Shown here: positions 35,890 to 45,209 of the stretch, one piece after another
Position numbering within the stretch: the first letter of the stretch is position 1
Layout of the letters: each line of letters opens with the position of its first letter
From: Flavobacteriaceae bacterium
GTDB taxonomy: Bacteria; Bacteroidota; Bacteroidia; Flavobacteriales; Flavobacteriaceae
NCBI GenBank assembly: GCA_013214065.1
Contig: JABSPK010000002.1
Location: 310,001-374,000, forward strand
DNA: 64,000 nt
Direction: 5' to 3'
Made by a program: the position numbers and the translations under genes
Notes under the pieces: model-generated
What the model saw: only the letters and a program-made list of their open reading frames with translations
The model's database searches: none
Told to the model about the DNA's origin: nothing

Positions 35890-36984
35890 ATGGAAGAACG
35901 TAAAACCCAACATACTGAGCTTAAAAAGGCCTGTAGCAACTGTGGTGCCGAGCTGAAATACCGCCCCGGAACGACCAATATCAGTTGTGACTATTGCGGT
36001 CATGAAGAGGTCATCGATGTAGACGGGAATGGTTTTCAAGAGCTGGAGCTCTACCCCTATCTCAAAGAAATGGGAGGGCAAAAGCACAGTGAGGAAATCA
36101 GTATGCTTCAGTGCAAGAACTGTGGTGCGGTGCAACATGTCGAAGAAAATTACAAATCGCTCCATTGCGTGTATTGCAGTACGCCCTTGATTTTACAAGA
36201 TCAATATACCGAAGACTGGATTTTGCCCGGTGCCGTGCTCCCCTTCCAGATCGATCAAAAAGAATCGTTCCGCATCTTCCAACGTTGGGTCAAAAGCCTC
36301 TGGTTCGCTCCGAATAACCTGAAAAAGGCCGCCTTGGACCCGCAATTCACCAAAGGATTGTATTTGCCCTATTGGACCTTCGATGCGCAATTGTACGCTC
36401 AATATTCAGGACAGCGAGGGGATTATTACTACGTGACCAAGACCTACCGCGATAGCCAAGGGCGCACCCAGACGAAACAAGTTCGAAAAACACGTTGGAC
36501 CCCTGCCTCGGGCCAAGTTTCGGGTTTCGTTGATGACACTTTGGTCAAGGCCTCACAACAGAAAGCGGGCAAGATCCCTTCGAAGATCGCCTATTGGAAC
36601 CTGAAACTCTTACAACCTTTCCACAGCAGTTTCTTATCGGGCTTCGTTACCGAGAAATATACCATTCCTTTAAAACAAGGGCATTTGACCGCCAAGCAAG
36701 AAGCCGACCAGATTGCCGATCGCTGGTGCCGCCGTGACATTGGTGGTGATACCCAACGGATCAACCGATTGCAAGTTTCACTAAGCGAAGAGACGTTCAA
36801 ACATATATTGTTACCCGTCTACCTCAGCGCCTATCGATTCAATGGAAACGAATACAATTTTTTCATCAACGGGCAAAGCGGAACGATTTCAGGAACCCGA
36901 CCCTATAGTTTTTGGAAAATCTTCTTCACGGTCTTGCTGGTTTTGGCCGTAGTGGGGGCTATTGTGGTGTTCGCCCAGAAATAA
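35890..36984 (+). CDS. Zinc-ribbon membrane protein (YdjG-like)
   Basis: A 364-residue protein. Two zinc ribbons stand at the N-terminus: C15/C18 with C33/C36 (CSNCGAEL, CDYCGHEE) and C75/C78 with C93/C96 (CKNCGAVQ, CVYCSTPL). A middle domain with aromatic patches (LPYWTFDAQLYAQYSGQRGDYYY) follows, and the chain ends with one membrane helix at about 343-361. It has the TFIIB-like zinc-ribbon plan of YdjG-type proteins and follows the SPFH gene, supporting a joint membrane role. Its 3' end overlaps the convergent brnQ gene by 26 bp. Confidence 0.85.
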   Translation: MEERKTQHTELKKACSNCGAELKYRPGTTNISCDYCGHEEVIDVDGNGFQELELYPYLKEMGGQKHSEEISMLQCKNCGAVQHVEENYKSLHCVYCSTPLILQDQYTEDWILPGAVLPFQIDQKESFRIFQRWVKSLWFAPNNLKKAALDPQFTKGLYLPYWTFDAQLYAQYSGQRGDYYYVTKTYRDSQGRTQTKQVRKTRWTPASGQVSGFVDDTLVKASQQKAGKIPSKIAYWNLKLLQPFHSSFLSGFVTEKYTIPLKQGHLTAKQEADQIADRWCRRDIGGDTQRINRLQVSLSEETFKHILLPVYLSAYRFNGNEYNFFINGQSGTISGTRPYSFWKIFFTVLLVLAVVGAIVVFAQK

Positions 36985-38254
36985 CACCTCGCGATTGCAA
37001 CCCGGTCACGATCAAAAAGACGGCTATTGCAGGGAGCACCCAACCCATATGGAATTCAGACAATGGCATCCATCCAGCCAAGGATTTTGAAATGTCGGGA
37101 AAGCCAATGGTACCCAAAAAATCAGGAATGGAGAAAACGAGGGTAGTGGCCACCACCGAGCGGAAAAGCAATGGGGTCGCCCAAGAATCCGGGAGGATGT
37201 TCAAGAGGATCAGCACAATGGTCACGGGATAGATGAACATCAAGGCAGGAAGTGCCACCGCGATGATGTATCCCACATTGAACTGCCCCATGAGTACCCC
37301 CAAAAAACAACCGATAAGGGCCGTGGCGATATACGCTTTTTGAGAACCTCCGAAACGCCCTTTGACAAAATCGGCGGTTCCGGTAACGATACCCACTGCG
37401 GTCGTAAAACAGGCCAATGCGACCAAGATACTGAGCAATAGTGTAGCCGTTGTACCCAAAGTCTTTAAGCTAAGACCGTTCAATAAAGCCGTTCTGGCAA
37501 TCGCGGCATCGAATTCTTGCTGCATCAAAGCACCGGTCAAGACCAAACCAGCATATACTAGGAGAAGCCCTAACCCTGCCAACAATCCGGCCCTTGCGAT
37601 AATGCGTTTCTTATGCTCGAAAGAGGCTTGTCCATCCTTGAGGTTCAATGAAATGATGATTACCCCACCGACTACAACGGCACCTATAGCATCGAAGGTC
37701 TGGTATCCTTCCAAAATTCCATGGGTCAGTGGATTCTCGAAGGCATTCGAACCGAACGATAGTTCAAAACCGAATAGCGCTTTGAGGATGATGGCCAACA
37801 AGATGAGGATGATCGCCGGGGTCAAGATCTTTCCGACCACATCGAGGATCCGCGATCTGTTGATCACAAAAAGGAAGACCAAAACGAAATAGATACTACT
37901 GGTTGCCCATGAAGTGATTTCAAAGGAAGGGGCTATGGCCATCTCATGGGTTACCGAAGCGGTTCTAGGGGCCGGTAGCGTTATGGAAATGGCATAGACC
38001 AAATAACAATAGACCAAACTGAAAAGGGGCGAGACCTTTTTCCCGAAATCGAACATGGTACCCTGTAGACGCGAATGCGCCACGATCCCCAAAATCGGAA
38101 TGAGTACGGCCGATATCCCGAAACCGGCCAATACCAGCCACCAAGCCGAACCTGCCTTAAAGCCCAACTGCGGGGGAAGAATCAGGTTTCCTGCACCGAA
38201 AAAAAGCGAGAAAAGTGCGAATGCAACTACAAGGATGCCCTTTTTATTGGCCAT
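36959..38254 (-). CDS. brnQ: Branched-chain amino acid carrier, BrnQ family
   Basis: A 431-residue transporter with about 12 membrane helices. The opening FALFSLFFGAGNLILPPQLGF is the signature of the LIVCS (BrnQ) family, cation-coupled importers of leucine, isoleucine and valine in the inner membrane. Other typical parts are GVVTGTADFVKGRFGG-like residues near 305 and VALACFTTAVGIVTGT near 290. A GTG at 38260 lies two codons upstream; the ATG at 38254 is preferred. The 264-bp gap upstream contains a 19-bp palindrome. Confidence 0.93.
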   Translation of the reverse strand: MANKKGILVVAFALFSLFFGAGNLILPPQLGFKAGSAWWLVLAGFGISAVLIPILGIVAHSRLQGTMFDFGKKVSPLFSLVYCYLVYAISITLPAPRTASVTHEMAIAPSFEITSWATSSIYFVLVFLFVINRSRILDVVGKILTPAIILILLAIILKALFGFELSFGSNAFENPLTHGILEGYQTFDAIGAVVVGGVIIISLNLKDGQASFEHKKRIIARAGLLAGLGLLLVYAGLVLTGALMQQEFDAAIARTALLNGLSLKTLGTTATLLLSILVALACFTTAVGIVTGTADFVKGRFGGSQKAYIATALIGCFLGVLMGQFNVGYIIAVALPALMFIYPVTIVLILLNILPDSWATPLLFRSVVATTLVFSIPDFLGTIGFPDISKSLAGWMPLSEFHMGWVLPAIAVFLIVTGLQSRGVISGRTPQ

Positions 38255-38386
38255 TGTCACGAATTTGTTTGGTAAGATAGGTCAAATTTGTATATTGAAA
38301 ACGCCGAAAGCGTTGCTAGGGAGGGTTTTAGGACCACTGTGCATTTCATCGAAAAAACACCAAAAAAGTGGTGACGATGAAAATAA

Positions 38387-38405
38387 AACGAATGGACCAT
38401 TCGTT
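38387..38405. promoter_or_regulatory. Perfect 19-bp palindrome, candidate operator
   Basis: AACGAATGGACCATTCGTT: nine bases pair exactly around a central A. It lies between the divergent brnQ (133 bp from its start) and DUF1660-like (112 bp) genes. The form resembles TetR-type operators. No T-run follows, so it is not a terminator. Confidence 0.5.
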
Positions 38406-38517
38406 GCCCTATTGTCGACGATCGGTGAAACGATTGTGAATTAACCAACTAACTGTTCAATCTTGCATTACTCAGTCCCCAAATTGAAACATGCAACTTA
38501 AAAACTGAACCAAGCTT

Positions 38518-38790
38518 ATGAGTAAGACCATTACCCCCGATGGCAACAAACTTTCCGGTATTTACTGTAACATGTTCGGGCATCACTATGTGGTTACCAA
38601 AAAAGTTACGGAGCATATCAAAGAATACCGATGTGTCCACTGCCAAAAACGAGTGACTACCAATGCACAGGGTACCTTATCGCCGTTAACCCCGGAAATG
38701 CAGGAAATCAATAAGGTTCTTGAAGAGATATACACCAAGCGCACGAGAAGGTTCGTTTCCAAAAAGCAAGAAGCCAAACGCGTCGCTTAG
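38518..38790 (+). CDS. DUF1660-like small zinc-binding protein
   Basis: A 90-residue protein. The probable metal ligands are C17 in IYCNMFGHHY (with H22/H23) and C39/C42 in YRCVHCQKRV, a compact zinc-finger arrangement that matches the DUF1660 family. That family is named from prophages, but flavobacterial chromosomes carry similar short proteins without phage neighbours, as here. The C-terminal third is charged (TKRTRRFVSKKQEAKRVA) and could contact nucleic acid. It overlaps the convergent thiL stop by 4 bp. Function unknown. Confidence 0.75.
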   Translation: MSKTITPDGNKLSGIYCNMFGHHYVVTKKVTEHIKEYRCVHCQKRVTTNAQGTLSPLTPEMQEINKVLEEIYTKRTRRFVSKKQEAKRVA

Positions 38791-39836
38791 TCTCCATCAA
38801 AAGCATTCCAGCCCTGGGCCGTTAACGGAATCTTCGTGTCGGCGCGGGTAACGAGATGCGCCCCTTCTTTTTTATCGGTCATATGCCCAATGACCGTCAG
38901 GTTCGGATTCGCCTTTATTTTCGGATAATCGGATTGATCGATAGTAAACAGCAATTCGTAATCCTCCCCACCGCCCAAGGCGATCATGGTACTATCCATA
39001 TTGAATTCCTCTGCCGCTGCGATCACCGTTGGGTCCAATGGAATTTTATCTTCGAACAAATTACATCCCGTTCCGCTTTGCTTGCATAAATGCAGGATTT
39101 CGGATGAAAGCCCATCGCTGATATCGATCATTGCGGTCGGTGGTACCTCCAAAGCCGCCAACAAAGGCACTATATCTTTCCTAGCCTCCGGTTTCAATTG
39201 CCTTTCGATGATATAGGAATAGCCATCAAGGTCAGGTTGGTTATTCGGGTTTACCTTGAACACCTCGTTCTCGCGCTCGAGCACTTGCAGCCCCAAATAC
39301 GCGCCACCAAGATCCCCTGAAACAACCAAAAGATCATTGGGTTTAGCTCCATTGCGATACACCAAATCCTTGGCTTTGGCCGATCCCAATGCAGTGACAC
39401 TGATCAACATCCCTTTATTCGAAGAGGTGGTATCGCCCCCGACCAAATCGACCTTATAGGTTTCACAGGCCAGTCGCACCCCTTCATAAAAAGCCTCAAG
39501 GGCCTCTAAAGGAAAACGGTTCGATACCGCGATGGCAACCGTGATCTGGGTGGCCATTGCATTCATCGCATAAATATCGGAAAGGTTGACCATGACCGCT
39601 TTGTACCCTAGATGTTGCAAGGGCATATAGGCCAAATCAAAGTGTACCCCTTCGACCAAGAGGTCGGTAGAGACCACTACTTGGTCGCCGGCGTAATCCA
39701 AGACCGCGGCATCATCGCCGATGCCTTTTAGCGTCGTATCATGTTGCAATTTGAAATGCTTGGTCAAATGTGTGATCAACCCAAATTCCCCTAAGCTTTC
39801 AAGTGCTGTCTTTTCTTGATCTTTGTCTTCGAACAT
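38787..39836 (-). CDS. thiL: Thiamine-monophosphate kinase
   Basis: A 349-residue ThiL, which phosphorylates thiamine monophosphate to the active pyrophosphate in the cytoplasm. The family motifs are present in order: GIGDDAAVLDY near 40, VNLSDIYAMNA near 83, VGGDTTSSNKGMLISVTALG near 135, MIDISDGLSSEI near 235 and GGGEDYELLFT near 290. Length is normal. It is divergent from a lipoprotein gene at 39883 with a 46-bp gap between starts, too short for separate long control regions, so the two promoters may overlap. Confidence 0.95.
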   Translation of the reverse strand: MFEDKDQEKTALESLGEFGLITHLTKHFKLQHDTTLKGIGDDAAVLDYAGDQVVVSTDLLVEGVHFDLAYMPLQHLGYKAVMVNLSDIYAMNAMATQITVAIAVSNRFPLEALEAFYEGVRLACETYKVDLVGGDTTSSNKGMLISVTALGSAKAKDLVYRNGAKPNDLLVVSGDLGGAYLGLQVLERENEVFKVNPNNQPDLDGYSYIIERQLKPEARKDIVPLLAALEVPPTAMIDISDGLSSEILHLCKQSGTGCNLFEDKIPLDPTVIAAAEEFNMDSTMIALGGGEDYELLFTIDQSDYPKIKANPNLTVIGHMTDKKEGAHLVTRADTKIPLTAQGWNAFDGD

Positions 39837-39882
39837 GGGGCAAATGTAAATGCATTTATTTAAATTGTATTTTTACTTAGCT

Positions 39883-41808
39883 ATGAAAAATCTGTACAAA
39901 ACCCTTGCCATTTCCTTTTTGTTGTTCGCCTGTGGATCCGATGATAGCGGTCCTGATGAAACCAATGATGCCGAGGTGGTCGTCCAATTCGCTTTGGCGA
40001 GTAGTTTCGACACTGAAAACATCGGGGGCAATTTGCCGACCTTGTTTTTGAGCGGCAATGTTGTGAATCCTTCTACGGTCACCGTATCCTTGGTTTCCAA
40101 CGGTTCAGCGACCGATGGCGGGGTTGATTTTGACTTTAGCGGCCCTGTTGTAGTGACGATACCGGTAGGTTCTTACGATGGAACGGCAAATTCGGCGATT
40201 GCCGTCAGTGGGATTTCCATTGTCGACGACCTTGAAGAAGAAGAAATCGAGACCATAGAATTCGCTTTGGGAAACCCTACGGGGGATGCCGTTTTGGGGA
40301 ATCGAAGCACAACGGTTTATAGTATTATCGATAATGATGGCCTGACGGTATCCTTCATCCGTTCGATTGCCTCCAGCACGGAGAGTCAAGCTTCCGATTT
40401 GCCGAAAATCGCGGTCATCGGAACCGTTTCAGACCCAGTCACCGTGACCGTCACCGATCAAGCGGCAGGTACGGCGACTTTGGGCGATGACTATACGTTT
40501 AGCTCACCTATAGAAATTGAAATCCCCGCAGGGGTCTATGACGGAACTGAAGCCACGGCCATTTCCATTCCTGGTTTGGATATCATTGATGATGACCTGG
40601 TCGAAGAAACCGAGTTTTTTGAATTGGACCTCACCGCTACAGAGCAAGAATTGATCGGAGTTGCCGAAACACGATACGAAATCGAAGGGTTGGTACCTTG
40701 TGAAGGAGGTTCGGCCGGTACGTACCCGTGCAACGGCTATGACCTATTGGGCATGGTCGGCCTGAGCGACTTCAACTCTGGTGGGGGCAACGATATTTGG
40801 GGTTGGGTCGATAGCTCCAATGGCAAGGAATATGCCTTGGTCGGTTTGGTCGACGGCACCGCCTTTGTGGATGTTTCGGGCGATGAACCGATTTATTTAG
40901 GCAAACTCCCAACGGCTACCACGTCAAGCACTTGGCGCGATGTCAAAATCTACCAAGACTTTGCCTTTATCGTTTCCGAAGCGGATAACCATGGCATGCA
41001 GGTTTTTGATTTGACCCGACTGCGCAATGTGGTAAGCCCGCCAACGACCTTCTCTGAGAATACACGCTACACCGGTTTCGGAAACGCCCATAATATCGTA
41101 ATCAATGAACAGCAAGGTTTTGCCTACCCGGTTGGTACGGCTCGAAACGATTCGTTCAACGGAGGCGTTCATTTCATTGATATCAGCAACCCACTTTCGC
41201 CAAGTTTGGCGGGTGGTTATGGTGTCGATGGCTATACCCATGATGCGCAGGTGGTCACCTACTCCGGCCCAGACGGTGATTATTCAGGGCGAGAGATTTT
41301 CATTGGAGCCAATGAAAGCCAAATCGCCATTGTCGATATCACCAATAAATCGAATCCGAGTGGCATCTCGACACTCACCTATGGAAATCTAGGGTATACC
41401 CATCAAGGTTGGTTTACCGAAGACCAGCGCTATTACATCTTGGGCGATGAATTGGACGAAGTCGATTTCGGGTTCAATTCGCGCACCCTGGTATTCGATG
41501 TCACCGATTTGGACAATCCGGTTTTGCATGCCACCTATCTGGGGCCGACCACGGCGATCGACCACAACGGATACGTGCTCGGAAATGAGTACTATTTGGC
41601 CAATTATACCGCCGGAGTGCGCGTCATCGATATTTCCGATATCGACAATCGTACTATGACCGAAATCGGGTTTTTCGACACCTTCCCAGGTAATAATTCA
41701 CCAAGTTTCGATGGGGTTTGGAGCGTTTATCCTTACCTCCCCAGTGGAAAGATTTTGGTGAACGACTCCAATTCAGGACTCTTCATTATCAGAAAATCCA
41801 ACCCCTAA
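39883..41808 (+). CDS. Choice-of-anchor B lipoprotein with Calx-beta-like domains
   Basis: A 641-residue surface lipoprotein. The signal ends in LLFACGSDD, followed by an acidic linker typical of exported Bacteroidota lipoproteins. Two strand-rich Calx-beta-like repeats span about 35-275 (each with a VTVSLV or VTVTVT strand and an EEEIETIEF or EETEFFELD segment). From about 290 to the end is the choice-of-anchor B propeller (NDIWGWVDSSNGKEYALVGLVDGTAFVD, YTHDAQVVTYSG, YTHQGWFTEDQRYYILGDE). No T9SS domain is visible. A surface binding role is inferred. Confidence 0.82.
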   Translation: MKNLYKTLAISFLLFACGSDDSGPDETNDAEVVVQFALASSFDTENIGGNLPTLFLSGNVVNPSTVTVSLVSNGSATDGGVDFDFSGPVVVTIPVGSYDGTANSAIAVSGISIVDDLEEEEIETIEFALGNPTGDAVLGNRSTTVYSIIDNDGLTVSFIRSIASSTESQASDLPKIAVIGTVSDPVTVTVTDQAAGTATLGDDYTFSSPIEIEIPAGVYDGTEATAISIPGLDIIDDDLVEETEFFELDLTATEQELIGVAETRYEIEGLVPCEGGSAGTYPCNGYDLLGMVGLSDFNSGGGNDIWGWVDSSNGKEYALVGLVDGTAFVDVSGDEPIYLGKLPTATTSSTWRDVKIYQDFAFIVSEADNHGMQVFDLTRLRNVVSPPTTFSENTRYTGFGNAHNIVINEQQGFAYPVGTARNDSFNGGVHFIDISNPLSPSLAGGYGVDGYTHDAQVVTYSGPDGDYSGREIFIGANESQIAIVDITNKSNPSGISTLTYGNLGYTHQGWFTEDQRYYILGDELDEVDFGFNSRTLVFDVTDLDNPVLHATYLGPTTAIDHNGYVLGNEYYLANYTAGVRVIDISDIDNRTMTEIGFFDTFPGNNSPSFDGVWSVYPYLPSGKILVNDSNSGLFIIRKSNP

Positions 41809-41819
41809 ATCTTTCATCC

Positions 41820-43166
41820 ATGCGGTTTTCGGTATACATTGTTTTAGGACTACTCTTGTGTGCATGCACAGCGGATGACAGCTTTACCATCAAAGGCAAC
41901 GACGAAGTGCCCGATACTTTTACGGCTTTGGTTTGGACACGGAGTTTCGGGGGATCTGGAGATGAATCACCACGATCGATCATCAATACTAACGATGGGG
42001 GGTACGCTATACTTGGCCTTACCAACAGCACCGATGGTGATTTGGACGGTAAGGCACTGGCAGTGAATGATTATTGGTTGTTGAAACTCGATGCCGAGGG
42101 CAACCTTCAATGGCAACGTACCTACGGTGGTAGCAAAGACGATCAGGGGCAACAGCTAATCCAAACCTTTGACGGGGGGTACGCCCTAACCGGTTATGCA
42201 ATGAGTGATGATGGTGACGCCAGCAACAATGAAGGGTTCCATGATAATTGGGTCTTGCGCCTTAATGCCAATGGTGATGTGCTCTGGGAAAAAAGTTTCG
42301 GTTTTTCAGGCCACGACCATTCCTACGACATTATTGAAACCGCCGATGGGGGGTTTTTCTTTTCAGGATTCCTTGATGTCACCTCTTCCAATGGGGAAGG
42401 CAGCACTGGAAAGTCGCGAAGTGCGACGGCCCATGGGGTCGGTGAGTTCTGGGGTACGAAAATCGATGCCGACGGTAACATCCAATGGCGCAAGTTCTTC
42501 GGAGGTACCAACAACGATCGTTCGTTCGGTGTCATTGCCGCCAATGACGGGGGGCTGCTTTTGACCGGAGCATCGGAAAGTGATGATTTTGATATCAGTG
42601 ACCCCAAAGGTAGTTATGACTATTGGGTGGTCAAAGTCGATAAAAACGGAGGTTTTGAATGGGAGCGTTCCTTCGGGGGCAGCGGCATCGAACAATCGCA
42701 TGATATCGCAAAGACCGCTGATGGCCATTATGTCATTGTCGGAAACACCTTCAGCTCCGATTTACAGGTGGGCGACAACAATGGCGAATCGGATATTTGG
42801 ATGGTCAAATTCGACGACCAAGGCCAAATGCTATGGCAGCAAAACTACGGTGGTTCGGCCTTCGATGCCGCCCATGGGGTGGCTTTGGCCCAAGACGGTG
42901 GCTTTCTGATCTCTGGAAATTCGAAGAGCTTCGATCAAGATGCCAGCACCAATTTCGGTGAAAACGATATTTGGGTCATCAAGACCCATGCCGATGGTAA
43001 CTTGGATTGGCAAATGGCTTTCGGCGGCTTGGGATTGGACTTCGGCTATGATATCGTACAAGCCCTTGACGGCTCGATCGTGGTGGTCGGCGATACCGCA
43101 AGTACTGATTTTCCTGGTGTTTCGCACAAAGGAGGCACCGATATCGTCGTTTTGAAACTCGACTGA
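41820..43166 (+). CDS. Surface lipoprotein with about seven GGS-type propeller repeats
   Basis: A 448-residue lipoprotein with signal MRFSVYIVLGLLLCAC. The rest is a series of about seven repeats of 50-60 residues, each with a core such as NDGGYAILGLTNS, DYWLLKLDAEGNLQWQRTYGGS or DIWVIKTHADGNLDWQMAFGG, and an Asp-rich turn between (GDLDGKA, SDDFDISD). This looks like a single seven-bladed propeller. The ATG at 41820 lies 11 bp after the preceding lipoprotein's stop, so both are probably made from one transcript. No sorting domain is seen. The ligand is unknown. Confidence 0.8.
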   Translation: MRFSVYIVLGLLLCACTADDSFTIKGNDEVPDTFTALVWTRSFGGSGDESPRSIINTNDGGYAILGLTNSTDGDLDGKALAVNDYWLLKLDAEGNLQWQRTYGGSKDDQGQQLIQTFDGGYALTGYAMSDDGDASNNEGFHDNWVLRLNANGDVLWEKSFGFSGHDHSYDIIETADGGFFFSGFLDVTSSNGEGSTGKSRSATAHGVGEFWGTKIDADGNIQWRKFFGGTNNDRSFGVIAANDGGLLLTGASESDDFDISDPKGSYDYWVVKVDKNGGFEWERSFGGSGIEQSHDIAKTADGHYVIVGNTFSSDLQVGDNNGESDIWMVKFDDQGQMLWQQNYGGSAFDAAHGVALAQDGGFLISGNSKSFDQDASTNFGENDIWVIKTHADGNLDWQMAFGGLGLDFGYDIVQALDGSIVVVGDTASTDFPGVSHKGGTDIVVLKLD

Positions 43167-43292
43167 AATCAGCTGTGAAAACCCTGGTAATCCGCGGCCC
43201 TTCACAACGCAACCAGTTCCTCTAAAATTTGTTTAAGGTTTCCATAAAGAAAGTTTATCAAAACATTCGTTATAATAATGTTAGGAAATAGG

Positions 43293-43320
43293 TTGTAATC
43301 CTACTTATGACCTATATTTG
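43293..43320 (+). promoter_or_regulatory. Promoter of the suf operon (TTG-17 bp-TATATTTG)
   Basis: TTG at 43293-43295 and TATATTTG at 43313-43320 match the Bacteroidota -33/-7 pattern, ending 29 bp before the sufA ATG. An inverted pair AACATT/AATGTT (43262-43267, 43277-43282) and a TAGG-N7-CCTA element over the -33 box are candidate regulator sites. Confidence 0.6.
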
Positions 43321-43349
43321 TAAGCTATTTAGAATAAATCCAAGTAGGT

Positions 43350-43679
43350 ATGATCAAAGTATCCGAAACGGCTAAACGAAAAGTGATTTCACTCATGTCG
43401 GAAGAAGGTTTCGATGCTACCAAAGATTTTGTCCGAGTCGGGGTAAAGAGCGGAGGTTGCAGTGGACTATCGTATGAGTTGAATTTCGATAAGGTTACCA
43501 ATGATTCCGACAAGGTATTCGAAGACAATGCCATCAGGATCATCGTTGACAAAAAGAGCTTTTTATATCTGGTGGGCACCACTTTGGAATACTCGGGCGG
43601 ATTGAACGGAAAAGGCTTCGTATTCAACAACCCCAATGCCCAGCGCACCTGCGGTTGCGGAGAGAGTTTTTCCTTATAA
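43350..43679 (+). CDS. sufA: A-type iron-sulfur carrier (SufA/IscA family)
   Basis: A 109-residue protein with the three cysteines of A-type carriers: C37 in KSGGCSGL and C101/C103 in the C-terminal CGCGESF. Such proteins accept clusters from the SufBCD scaffold and pass them to target proteins. Length and motif order are canonical. It is the first gene of the suf operon, next to a clear promoter, and is 37 bp ahead of sufB. Whether it works mainly as SufA or a more general ErpA-like carrier cannot be told from sequence. Confidence 0.93.
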   Translation: MIKVSETAKRKVISLMSEEGFDATKDFVRVGVKSGGCSGLSYELNFDKVTNDSDKVFEDNAIRIIVDKKSFLYLVGTTLEYSGGLNGKGFVFNNPNAQRTCGCGESFSL

Positions 43680-43716
43680 CCAATTAAATGCGATGCCCCA
43701 TGGCATCAACAATGAT

Positions 43717-45162
43717 ATGGCTTACACTGAAGAAGAATTAAAAAAAGAACTCGAGACCAAAGAGTACGAGTACGGCTTTTATACCGACATCGAGTCGGAA
43801 ACCTTCCCGAAAGGTTTGAGTGAGGACATTGTCATCGCGATATCCCAAAAAAAGAACGAACCCGAATGGATGACCGATTGGCGGTTGGAGGCGTTCCGGG
43901 TTTGGCGGGAAATGGAAGAACCCGAATGGCCCAATGTCACTTACAAAAAACCTGACTTTCAAGATATCTCCTATTACTCGGCTCCCAATAAAAAGCCGAA
44001 ATACAATAGTCTTGACGAAGTAGATCCGGAACTTCTGGAAACGTTTGAGAAACTGGGGATCTCTTTGGAAGAACAAAAAAAATTGGCCGGTGTGGCGGTC
44101 GATATCGTGATGGATTCCGTTTCCGTTGCCACGACCTTCAAAAAGACCTTGGCCGAAAAAGGCATCATCTTTTGTTCCATTTCGGAGGCGATCCAAGAGC
44201 ATCCCGAACTGGTAAAAAAATACATCGGCTCGGTCGTTCCGCAGAAAGACAATTTCTATGCGGCCCTGAATTCGGCGGTTTTCTCCGATGGTAGTTTCTG
44301 TTACATTCCAAAAGGGGTGCGCTGCCCCATGGAGTTATCGACCTATTTCAGGATCAACCAGGCAGGAACGGGCCAATTCGAACGTACCTTGGTCATCGCT
44401 GATGAAGGAAGCTACGTAAGCTACCTTGAAGGATGCACGGCCCCTTCACGTGATGAAAACCAATTGCACGCGGCCGTTGTCGAATTGATCGCCCTTGATA
44501 ATGCGGAAATCAAATACTCTACGGTCCAGAATTGGTTCCCCGGTGATAAGGATGGCAAAGGCGGTGTCTATAATTTCGTTACGAAACGCGGGCTTTGTGA
44601 GGCCAATGCCAAAATCTCATGGACCCAGGTCGAAACCGGTTCGGCCATTACCTGGAAATACCCGTCATGCGTATTGAAAGGGAACAATTCGATCGGTGAA
44701 TTCTATTCCATAGCCGTTACCAACAACTACCAACAAGCCGATACCGGTACCAAGATGATCCACCTTGGCAAGAACACCAAGAGTACCATCATTTCAAAAG
44801 GGATATCCGCAGGACATTCCCAAAACAGCTACCGCGGTCTGGTCCAAGTCAACAGTAGGGCCACCAATGCAAGGAATTTTTCACAATGTGACTCCTTACT
44901 CATGGGCAACAAATGTGGGGCCCATACCTTTCCGTACATCGAAGCCAAAAACAAAACCGCGCAAATCGAACACGAGGCCACGACCAGCAAGATCGGGGAA
45001 GACCAGATTTTTTATTGCAACCAGCGCGGAATCGATACCGAAAAAGCCATTGCCTTGATCGTCAATGGGTTTAGCAAGGAAGTATTGAACAAATTACCTA
45101 TGGAATTTGCCGTTGAGGCGCAAAAATTATTGGAGATAAGTTTGGAAGGATCCGTTGGGTAA
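43717..45162 (+). CDS. sufB: Fe-S cluster assembly scaffold SufB
   Basis: A 481-residue SufB, the core scaffold of the SUF system. The N-terminal helices are followed by the long beta-helix, with conserved segments [45 protein letters not shown] and [26 protein letters not shown], plus the C-terminal [22 protein letters not shown] region that carries the conserved assembly cysteine. The frame extends upstream into sufA, but the ATG at 43717 gives the usual [20 protein letters not shown] start. It forms SufBC2D with the next two genes. Confidence 0.96.
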   Translation: MAYTEEELKKELETKEYEYGFYTDIESETFPKGLSEDIVIAISQKKNEPEWMTDWRLEAFRVWREMEEPEWPNVTYKKPDFQDISYYSAPNKKPKYNSLDEVDPELLETFEKLGISLEEQKKLAGVAVDIVMDSVSVATTFKKTLAEKGIIFCSISEAIQEHPELVKKYIGSVVPQKDNFYAALNSAVFSDGSFCYIPKGVRCPMELSTYFRINQAGTGQFERTLVIADEGSYVSYLEGCTAPSRDENQLHAAVVELIALDNAEIKYSTVQNWFPGDKDGKGGVYNFVTKRGLCEANAKISWTQVETGSAITWKYPSCVLKGNNSIGEFYSIAVTNNYQQADTGTKMIHLGKNTKSTIISKGISAGHSQNSYRGLVQVNSRATNARNFSQCDSLLMGNKCGAHTFPYIEAKNKTAQIEHEATTSKIGEDQIFYCNQRGIDTEKAIALIVNGFSKEVLNKLPMEFAVEAQKLLEISLEGSVG

Positions 45163-45209
45163 ACCCGCGTCAATCCCGATAACCGTATAAAACAAGAACA
45201 CGAAGCATC

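Noticed and set aside
41718-41819. Upstream extension of the second propeller lipoprotein into the previous gene
   Set aside because: The ATG at 41820 gives a proper lipoprotein signal; the extension overlaps the previous gene's coding end.
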